NCBI GenBank assembly: GCA_964247055.1
Contig: OZ176053.1
Location: 11,718,001-11,782,000, forward strand
DNA: 64,000 nucleotides
Direction: 5' to 3'
Origin: Paragordius varius
Taxonomy: Eukaryota; Nematomorpha
Positions within the stretch are counted from its first letter, which is position 1, and each line of letters opens with the position of its first letter. Positions 48,901 to 60,900 of the stretch are shown here, piece after piece. The translations under genes and the position numbers were made by a program. The notes beneath the pieces were generated by a model that worked only from the letters and a program-made list of their open reading frames with translations, searched no databases and was not told the origin of the DNA.

Positions 48901-51900
48901 TTTTTAAATATATTAGTCAAAATGGTTTTTAGTTAAAGCATTACAATTTCTTGTTGAATGCAAAAATTCACAATATACAGTCAAACTTATTTGGGAGTTA
49001 ATTTTATGTTTTTTCCTCTGCACGTAAATGCTAACGGGGAGTATATTTTCCAGAAATACTCTAAAAATAAAAACAATATTTTTATTTAATTTTAATCATA
49101 TAATATTTTAATGTAAATTTATAAACATTTTTATTTAAAGATAATTACATAATTTTTATTTAAGAACTAACATCATATGTAGGATAAGGAATTTTAATAT
49201 TAATAGATTTAATTATTTCGATCAGATCTTGAACATTGCACCAGTGGAATATTTTTAATATCCATTTTTTTCAGAACCTTATTCACTTTTTCTGGGCCTT
49301 TCTTTATGTAGAACCGGTCTATATTTCTAAAATTTGGAAATAAATGAATGTTTATAAAATTAAAAATTTAAAATAATTAGTGAGATGTAGGATGATACTT
49401 TATTAATTATCTAAATCTCTGACATTAATTTTTTCTCCTTTGATTTATATGATATCAGCTGATTTTGGTTTAATTATACCAATCTAACAATTAATAAAAA
49501 ATATCTTTAAACACATTAACCAGTCTGTCTGCTTATAATTACAGTTATTTCAGTTGAATAACTCCTTATTTTATACAATTAAAAAGTTATCTACAAACTA
49601 TGTTAAAAACAAAATGATATTTAACCAAATTGCTTCAAATAATACTATTTTTAGGTTTATCACCATTTACTTTTCTCTTTATGACACGTTACAATAGACA
49701 CTTGTTACAAAAGATTATTATATCAGTTTTATAAACGGGCACAGTCAAAAGCATCACGTTCATAACCTATCAGACCCCGTTTTATAAATTTAAGTAAATA
49801 AACTTACCTAACCTTTACATAGCTATTAAAAAAGGTGTAAATTAATGTTAAATTTAATGATTACTATTATTAAAGGATGTGTTTTATTGATTTTACTTAT
49901 GTTTATTGAATGAAAATATAATTTTTATCGTTTTCGAAAAAAAGAAAACAATAAAATGATGAGATCCCCTTGAGATATATTTATATTGTTCTTTTTTAAT
50001 GTATACAAACAATGTTTAGATAAAACATGGTTTTTCATGTATAAAAAACCTGTTAAAAATAAAGCTATGTTATAAAATTTTATACATATTATATTACATA
50101 ACACAAATTGTAAAAAAATATTTTTTAAATTCGGACTTTTTCTATTTATTACCTAATTTATTGTAGAAAAATAATTTTTTTATAATTCTACCGAAAAATT
50201 ATTAAATTTTACAATACAAAACAATGTAAACATTAAATGTTTAAATTTACATATGTATATATATAATGTTTTTTTACCTGTAATGTTTTATTAAATATAA
50301 AGTAAATGTATAGTTAATTTTGAAATCATAGTAAATATATATTTTTTTGCAACGAGAAAATGCACGAAATTATAATTAACTATTTTTATTTATCAAAAAA
50401 AAATTATTATAAAATATGAAATAATTAATCTATTTGAACGATCCTAATCCCAAAATATGCGGTAATAAGTATACCGTTCCAACGCAAAATTTGACATATC
50501 TATGTGACATTTTCCGTGACAATATCATATCAATTATATTCGTATATCCTAATAAAAAAACTATACATAATAACCTAACCAAATATTTTTATGTTATCAA
50601 AAATACCAATTGATATTCTATTCTAAAATGAGAAAATTAATTTACAATACCTATTATTATTACTATAAAAAATAGCCAACAGTCTATTCTTAGTAATTTA
50701 AGGTATATTTTAATAATAATTTTTTGTTTGTGAACCTGTTACAATTGATGTTTAATGGTTATTTTACATGCAAAATGTTTAACACTTCGATTCAAATTGC
50801 GGTATCTAAATAGCCCAGACAATATTTAAGTTGAAATTCTCAAAAAACTACTAAAAGAAACGGTCCCAATTTAAGTTTATGCTTCTATCCCAATAAAAAT
50901 GATATAAAAAAGCCAAAATATCTAAATAAAACTTGGTTTTGTAAAAAAAGTTACATATCAAACTATTACGGACGCCATTTTTGTTTTACAACATTTTGCA
51001 AAATATCGGGTTTTGATTTCAAAGCTAAAATGAAAGTTAATTTTCATTTAAATCACATCTAACATTGTAAAAACAGAAAAAAGGTTTATTTTCTATTTTT
51101 AAATTTAGCTAATGCACCCATGTCATGTTGACTAAATTTTTACATCGCGGTTTTACCTTAAATAAGTAATATCAAGTATTTTTGATGGAACTTTTTTATA
51201 TATTTTGGTTCATCAATTTAATATAAGTGCAATTTTTTGCCATGTTCAATTCATTCCATATTTTTTGAATTATTTAATTTTAATCAGGCCTGGGGTATGC
51301 AACTATCCCAATTTGAATCGAAGGACTGAAATAAATGTTTTGTATCCAAGTGTTAAGCTGGACCTTAACATAAATAATAAATATTTAACTTGATTGAATT
51401 ATATATATATAATTTAAAAATTTTAGTCAATGAAAAGCGATAAAATAATATTTGTATTGGATATTGAGTTTTAAGGGTGTTTAAATTGTTATATCGTTTA
51501 GGGGTTAAAAATATGATCACCGTAACAGTTGAATGTGAGTTTACACCTTATCCCAGTAAAATTTTGATGGTGGAAACGAATTATATTTAGCATGCTCTAA
51601 TGCGAGCAATTATCAAGGATTTTAGTGATCGCTATAACGATTATTGATACTTCAAATTGTCTGTCATCATATTCAAAAATATTTTTATATTTTAAATATA
51701 ACTTAGTAATTTCTGCCTTTTATAAAATCTAAACGGTAGGATTTTCAACGATCATGAAGATATCTATTATATAAAACTATAATTTGTTATTGATTGAGTA
51801 ACTAAAGCCTCAGTGCAATTTAATTACAGTGGTGAGTTTTTCTATAAGGGAGGAAAAAGAACTGCTCAAATTAATAACACATTTTGATTATTATTTCGCA

Positions 51901-54900
51901 TTTTATTACTAAAGGAGGGATCGCCTCTTAGAAATTTAAAACAATCAACCATTTAATTAGCCATCATATCATATATTTTAATTGATTCAATATTTCTGGT
52001 TTGCATAAATTTTTACTTTTTTATTTATAAAGAATAAAAAAATTAAAATATTGATTTTTCTGATTTGACCATTAAAAAAATTAATCACCCTAAGTAATTT
52101 CTATTAATTTAAATTTTATTTTTTAAAATATTATTTTGCCATTTGTATCGTATTTCATAATTTGGTTATCATTTTTTGACAAGGTTAATAAGTTGACTAT
52201 TAACTCATCTTCTTTCGTATACAGTTAGAGTACAATAACCTTATACTATTATAGTTTAATGGTTTGTTAGAATAAATATTTTTACACGCTTTTGATAATT
52301 TTTCAAATATAAATTTTTCTCCCACAATTTAGATAATGAAAATACGATTCCATCCTTCGAATCTACATCAAACAAGCACCAACAAAATATTTACAGCATA
52401 TCTAATAAATTAACTAACATTCATCATCGCATCGATTATAACCAATCTAAGAGTAAATACAACAATAAAAATCTAAAGGAAGATTCAAATAACCCACGGT
52501 CTTCTACTACCCCTTCTCCTTCATTATCGTCGTTATTGTCACATGAGTATGAGACAGATGGAACTCAAACTTTTCGACCAATCAAAACTGGGACCAAATT
52601 ATTTCAAAATAAAACAACTAGTGTTGTAAACAATAACTCAGTTTCTAATACCAAAAATCATCAAACCCATTTGAATATAGATTTAACCCAAAGAGACAAT
52701 AATAAAAATTTTAAAAAATTCGCATCGGCCGATGAACAAACTTTTTATTCTAATCAAGAAAAGTTTCCGAATTCCATAAACAGTCATCAAAGTTATAACT
52801 GTACCACTACAACTGATACGACTACTGATTACACAACAAGAACTAAAACAAACGCCAAACCATACAAAAGTAGTTGTAATATTTCAATGAATCTAGGCCG
52901 GGTCAAAGAAGTCGATATAATACAACAAAAAACCCCAATCCAATATACAAATGGTAACACAGGAGGGCGTACCCGAAAAAAACGTTTCAACAACAACAAT
53001 AATATTCTTAATGGAGCAACCAATTTCCATCCCACTTGCAATATTGATAGATTTGACCCGCGATATCTGCGCGGTTTAACAGTCAAAGGGACAGAATCCT
53101 CATCGTCACGCACTTACGAAGTTTATCATGAACGAACTGATACCACACGTATTCAACCGCTAACAAACTATGATTCAACGACGGATAATACGCTAAGTCC
53201 AAAACTTACATCCTCAAAAACTAAAACAACAAATTATTTAAAGAGGTAAATGAAATTTAATAGCATACGAATTCGGTGTATTGTTCAAATGCTTCTGCTT
53301 AACATTTAAAATTTCAATATATCTATTATGATTAAGATCGTGCGCATATGAACCTTAAATTTAAACAAATGTACTGTGCTGACTAGGAATTTGGATTTTT
53401 TTTTCATAGATTTTAACGTTTTATAATTTTAATTTGTTTTTGTATAAAAATATTTCTGCTTTATATTTATTTGCATATTGAAATAATTTAATTTCTATAA
53501 TAATTCCTAAAGCATGAGATATTGATACTTACATTTATAATAAAAACTTATAATTTATAATGAATGACCGTTTAATCACACGTCTAAATTCAGATTGAAT
53601 ATTATTTTTAGTTTAATCATTTAAGGTAACATTGGGTCAGACTGAATCCCAATGAGATAAAATTATTATCACCAAGCTTATCTCTTAAGCTAAAACTCAT
53701 TTTGATCTGACTTAGAAATTAAATAAATAATAAATAAACCATACAAAACTCTTTATAATTTTTTTTTTATAACATGACCAAAATTTAAACCAGGAGTGCT
53801 TAACACAATGGCTTTGAATGCCTTATTTTTAACTGGAATAATCTGCCAGGCGCATTTTAACAAGTATCAGCATATGGACAATTAAAAATTTTTTCTAATA
53901 TGTTAATTTAATGTAGATTTACGATCATTTACTATTTTTTTATCTATGCTATTATTCCGTTGCCACATTTTAGATAATATTTATCTAGTTCAGATTAAAA
54001 GATGTTAAAAAATTACATGGGTAAATCAAATAATAATTACAATGCCAAAACGATAGTATACATAAATACTTAAAAATAATATTATGATATTTTGTCAAAT
54101 AGTTTTGTCTAAAATTTTAAATTTTTTATTTTTTAAAATTATACAATTGTGTTTAAATTTTTTGGCATCGTAAAGCACTGACTCATGTTGGACATCCCTG
54201 TTATAAATAATTACGGACTAAAAGCTTTAACTAACTGAATATTTAATAATTCTATTATTTAAAAAATATAAAAAATTATTTGAATGTTAAATTGTTTTTT
54301 TTTAAGACCGTCTCACATTTAAAAAATTATTTCAAATAATTCAAAAAACGAAAGTCAGATTAACATTTAATTATTTTTTATGATGATTTTTTTACTCCAA
54401 ATATATATAAAATTTTGTTTTCCATCTACGTCTACGATATATACTAAAAATATGCAAGCTATGGCCTTTTGGGCCTAGAAAAATTTTAAAAATATCATCT
54501 CCAGTTTGCCGTGAAATATTTTAATTTTTTGTTAATTCGGGTAGTATAAAAAACTTATTATCATCCAAGTTAAAATTAATTAATAAATTGTTTTTTGACA
54601 GCTAATTTTTATTATTTCTTGATTTTCAAATCAGCTGATTATTTTAATCAGTTTCATTGGATATTTTAGCATCCAAGACACCCAATTATCTTTATATAAT
54701 AAATTTTTATATTATATCATTCTATAACTAACTGGTAATGACTATTTAAATTATAAATCCGGTTAAAACTCTAAAAAATTTATTATAATTGTCTTGATTA
54801 GACATGATGAAAAAATCGCATATTTATTTCACATTAGGTCAGATAAAATATACAATTCTATTTCTAAATAAAAGCAACATTTACTAAATATGTACTATTT

Positions 54901-57900
54901 GGATAACCATAATGTAAAAACTAATGTTAATGATTATACATTAAAAGGTCGTAGAAATTATAAAAATTAATAAAAAGTCGCACTTTGACATGAATAAAAT
55001 AACTTGCTATTAGGAGGCAAAGGACACTTTTTATTTTAATTATAAAATATTTAATTATAATAAGGTTTACCCAATACATCGCAAAAAAAAGATTTAGGTA
55101 TTTGTATATACCAAAAAGAGTCATAAGTCTTTATACCGGTTATTGGTAAAAAAATACTTTTTAAAGTAAGAATTATTAATTTATGCAAAATATTGACCAT
55201 CGGCTTCTACATCACACATCTCTCAGCCATAAAATGTGATTTTTGCAGACCATTTGCAAGCATTTAAACGTCTTTGAAATTATGGCTCTTCTCTGGGAGC
55301 CTGGGTCCCATTGATGCAAAGAGATTATAATAAGATGCCATCAGATCAGGAGAGTGCAACGGATGGGTGTCCCATCGTGGTGTATAAAAGATGCCTCTCA
55401 CTAGTGAGGGAGACGGAGGTAGCCCATACCGGTCGTTTTTTAATTAGTACACGCTTTTTATTCGCATATTGGAGGAGTTTAGTTTTTACTCGGGTTTAGT
55501 TAAAAATACATACTACTGTAGCCCGACATAAATACAGAGCATTGTCTTTTCCTAAGCGATCTGGCTTTTGTCTTAATGAAGTAGCTTGGCAATGTGAACA
55601 CAAATTTTCCCGCTTTAGATTCAAATTAAAGCCACTTTTCACCCGCCACATTTGGTGATTTTTATCACTTAAAGCAGAATTCAACAAGCTTTGCGATTTT
55701 TATTTGAATTATTTAAATTGTTTTGATCAATTAATCGAGTTTATTAGCCTTTTCCATTGATCGCAAATGCCTGCTGATTATTTTATGTGATACATGTAAT
55801 GCTTCTACAAATTATCGCAAGCTTTAGTTGTGACATTATTAAATAACTCTTAAAGTAACCGTCTTCGCAGTTGCGAGGTCAACCAGATCACTCACTCTCT
55901 TCTATTCCAATCACAATTTTAGATCGAGCCCATGATTCACGAATTTAAAATGGAGCATGTTCACCATATGTTTCTAAAAAGCTCTTTTCTCCTGATAACA
56001 TAAAAAAGTAATACGTGACGAAAATGTTCCAGCCACAAAATTTTACATGATTATTGAATGATAAAATATAGCGTTATTGGGAGACCCAGCTTGACTCTAT
56101 TTATTGTTCATGAACAAAATGGCGTCTGTATCGAACTAATCATCTGAGCACCTTTCTGACCTCTTCTCTTAATTAACCGTTAATTAACAAAACCTTGTTT
56201 ACCCAAAAAAGCAAGTTTTCTAAACTGTTATATTCTAGCTTTAATTCTTGAATCTTTCTATAATGCTAACACAGCGCATTTCCATTGTATTTAATTGAAT
56301 TCAGTCTAATGTGCAATAAATGATTTTCGATTTTGGCAAAGTAGACAAATGAATATAATTTATTTTTATAAGCGCATTTATCATTTTGATATTTACCATC
56401 TTGAAATTTTTAGCTAAACGATATATAATTTATTAAGATTATATTATTCACCGTGCTCCAATTTTCACAAGCATGAAAACTTAGGCTCTACATCGAATTT
56501 ATGATATTTAAATTAATAACATGACTGAGGATGCAGAATATATTAAATTATTTTGAGGCAATCAATAAAAACCCCATTGCTAAGATAATATCGGCTAGTA
56601 TTTATTCTAGTAATTATTTAATCTTTAATTTAGAGAAAAGTCCCTATAATATACACTAAATTTCTATGTAATCACGCTTTATTGTTAAAGGGTTTTTTTG
56701 ATTCATGTCGTTTACAAATATTAGGTTATCAGTTGGAATTTTTGTTTGCATGCACCTAAGAGTGAAATTGATCAAAAATCATTTTGGAATAAATTCGTTG
56801 TAAAATACTTGTCGGTATTATTTAAAAAATTTTCTTCATATTTATTTAATATTTCTTAGTAATTATTTTTTGGTAAAGTCTTAAGTATATAGTATTTTTT
56901 TGGCCTATAAATGTGGAACAAAAGTTACTTAAAACGTGTTAATTATATTTACAATATAAAATTAACTAATTTTATCAGACATCATATATATATATATATA
57001 TTATGTTAATGATGCTATATATCTCAAAGAGTATAACTATAAACAACTGTAAGTGTAAATTATATGGTGAATTGGAATTATATTTTTATCATAACTATCC
57101 GTTGAAAACATTCATTATTGCATACAAACCAGGGGTGCCAAACAAATATGGCTTTGCGGGTCGCATTTTAATACTCAAAAAACGGATACAGCATATAAAA
57201 AATAGAGGACCTAGAGTACCATGAAATATATAATATGGTAAAAAATGTGTTACCGAACCATCAAGATGTTTAAGAATTCAAACCATGGGTTGGTCAAATT
57301 GAGACATTAATTAATATTTTTAAAAGGGGAAATGGTTTTATGAGTAGCATTTAATTTTAGAATATTTTTGCAAATATATTTTCATTTTATATAATAATTT
57401 TTAAATTTTCTGCGGATAACTTAGAATATCGTAGAGGGCCACATGTTGGACACCCCTGATTTAAACCATAATTATAATAATTACCTTCATTCGGTTTAAA
57501 TTTGTTTTTATCTTTATATATTTTGATTGTCTGCTATTTAGCTAAAGAATTATCAATGATAATAGAAACCTTACATATTAAGAAATTTTCATGATTTCTA
57601 AGTTTCAGTAAAAGCCGTCTGTCGGTTTCAAGATTTGATAGTCGAGTCGTGATTTTGTTGCTATCCATCAATTACGCATAAAAGGATAATTCAATATTTT
57701 TTTTAAATTTATAGAGATGTTTGTAAACACCTTTTGTTTTTGAGTGTTTTAATTGTTTTTATGTATTAATTTACTATTTTTCACCAAATATGTCGTTATA
57801 TTTAGTAATTTTAGAAATTAATAAATTATTATTATCAGTTTCCACAATAGAATTCTATAATTCATTAAAGATTTGTGGAATTTATTAAAGGTAAATTTGA

Positions 57901-60900
57901 AATAATTATCAATGGTAGGAGTAGCGAGCAGGGTTAATACGTGATTTTTCCTATTTTTTATGTAAGAAATGCGCAGTATAAATTCATTTTAATTGAATTT
58001 TTTCATCTTTTCCATTTAACCCCAATAGTAATGAATTGACGAGAGATATGTGTGTGCATTAGAAAAATTTTGATCTTTTACATGAAAAAATAACATTGTC
58101 AAAGTTTATAACATATTTTTAGTAATATATATATATATATATATATATTGTTTGAATAATTTTTGTAATATTTGTTGTTTTTGTTAAACAAAAAAATATA
58201 TATATTTGATTTCTCTATACCAATTTATTTTTATTTATTTACTATCATATATTGTTTGTGTGGCCAGTAGTGATATAATTTCTTTATTAATCATTAATCA
58301 GTAGTGGACAGTTGTGTTCATCTACAAAATTATATAATATATATATTTTTTTCTCTAAAATATTTTTACATTTATATTTTTCATTTTTACCAATCTACTG
58401 ATTTTATTTGCACATATATATAAATTCCATTGGACATTATTTTTTTTAATTTATTTTTCCATAACTCGATATGGGATGGCGCGATTACCCGAATTATTCT
58501 GTTTTCCAGTTATATTTTTAGCATTTTTTGTATTAATCTCTCAAGTGTACATTATATTTCGCCCTTTCTCGAATGACTTCAAAATATTATAATACATTTT
58601 TCTTTTTTGTTAAAAAAAATAGAGATCGCACAAACGTCGCACCTCAAATAACGTCTGAAAGGATTGAATCATCATATAGATCTTCGTCTAAAGAAAGGCC
58701 CCGTCGTTTGGGTATTTACATTTATTTATATTCAATATTGTTTACTCTTAATTTTTTGCGGTTTTTACCTCTATTACAACAATATATAAAATATTTAATT
58801 TTTATGGTTTTCGGTATCACTATTTTTTTGAAAAAACTAATAATTGGTTTACATTAAACAATACAATACAACATATTGTGTTTCTGCGCTGTTAATATTA
58901 TAAATATTAATATATCACTAACCATCCAACCTTGAAATTGTCGCCGTTTATTTATATTACATTTTTATGCGTAATACATAAAATTCAATATGAGAGAGAC
59001 GAATTTTTATTTATTTAACTATTATCATTAGAAAATATTATCATATAATATTTATTTGATTGAACTTAATGCTTTATTGTAAATATGTATTAAACTATAT
59101 AGATTATAATGATAACAATATAAAGATCCCCTAGCCTTGAATATACTTAAAATTTATGTTTACACCTAAATCAATGAGTTGATGATAAAAATCGATAAAA
59201 AAATCATATAGATGACAAATAAACAAAAAAACCAGAGTGAGCTTAAATATTAGCTGTGGACAGTGGTTATGACCACTGTATTTTGTGCCATTTTAATTAT
59301 AAAATGTTGACGGCGTAAAATAATTTGAAATAATAAATAGATTACCATGAAGCCAACCTTTACCAGCCTCAATATGCGCCAGGGACTATCATTGAAGAAT
59401 ATATGGAACCGTCGTACTATGGCTGTCCGTCTGGACCTGTGTATGGAGGAGGCGGTGGAGGTCATTACGTTACAACAACGTACGAGGAATGCGATGTTGG
59501 AGCCCATGAGGACAGAACAGAACTTCAGGAACGTATTCACGAGGAACAAATTATTGTGAGACCGGGCGGGCGTAGGCCTAGACCTCCCCCCATTAGGGAC
59601 TCAAGTTCACATTCTACTACGAGAGTTAGGGAAACCACCAGACACGAAGAAGATCATGTGTCATCTTACCGATCAACTAAGCCATACTTCAAACAGCACT
59701 TAAAGGTTCATTCTCCAATACAATACCTTTTTTAGATTCAGTGTTTGGCGTATGATTCTAAAACTAATTTTTATTTTCACTATCATAAAAGGATATGAGT
59801 TGCGTCGAAGGACAAGCAATCCAACTTGAGTGTAGAGTTGAACCAAGATCAGATTCTGATTTACGCGTCGATTGGTTTTATAATAATGAACCAGTAATAG
59901 GTGATAAACGTGTGCACACCGTATACGATTATGGATATTCATCCCTTTCAATAACTGAAACAGGACCGGAGGATTCGGGAATATATGTAGCTCGGGCTTC
60001 TAACAGAGAGGGTGACGCTTTCTCAACTGCATCGTTGTATGTAGCACGTAAGCTCGTGATATAATATATTTCTTGGCCAATTGTTTTAAACATACATTTT
60101 TATTTGTAGCGAATTTTTGAAGTAATAATATTACATTCTTTTGTTTTTCTATTTTTAGCACAAACTACAACGAATACTGAAACTCGAACAACCACTACCC
60201 AATTCGATGAAATTGAAATTAATCGTTACCCTTACGATGATTATGAATATGAACCTAGAATACCTCCTGGTAAATTAATTGTTTGAACGAGACTTTATTT
60301 AGCTATGCCGAATTGCAGAACCGGTTCTAAAATTAAAAAAGCCGGTCTTAGCTTTTTATAAGTATATCATTCTTAGATGTGAAATCTGGTGCCTAGCTCT
60401 TTAGATACATTATTTTTGATTAAGTTAATTATCAAACCTTTTTCAATTTTGTTTGACTTTGCACTTTTAACACTTAATTTGGTTAAATGGTATCATATCC
60501 AAATATATTACAATATGTTATGATATAATAGAGAGAATACCTATGCCTAAGCCTGTTCCACAAGAGCCTGTAAGAGAAAGAGATTGGAGAGAACATTATC
60601 CACCGATTGAAAAAGTTCAAGTTCCACCACAACCAGTATTCGAAGAAACTAAGGTAGATGTGAATTGGCGAGAAAAATACCCGCCCTTAAAAAAGGCTCC
60701 ACCCGAACCCGTGGTAGAAAAACCCGTTATCGATGTTAACTGGAGAGATAAATATCCGCCCTTGAAAAAGGCCCAACCCCCTGCACCTGAACCCGTTTCT
60801 CCCATCATAATTCATAAAAGAAGACGTCCGCCCCCACCATTGCCCACGCCAGCTCCGGAAGACTTGGAGCTGCTAAAGGCCCAAGGCAAAGAGAATAGGC

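Larger units (their letters stand above)
46685..52332. other. Large intron of titin-like gene
   Basis: A 5.6 kb intron containing a hAT-type MITE and TTAA element copy B. The rest is AT-rich with no supported exon. Confidence 0.55.
53246..58622. other. Large intron of titin-like gene
   Basis: A 5.4 kb intron with a mariner remnant and two hAT-type MITEs, plus (AT)n near 56983 and 58126. No supported exon. Confidence 0.55.

Noticed and set aside
59250-59951. Minus-strand frames opposite the Ig exons
   Set aside because: They overlap well-supported plus-strand exons whose splice phases and Ig motifs are consistent.
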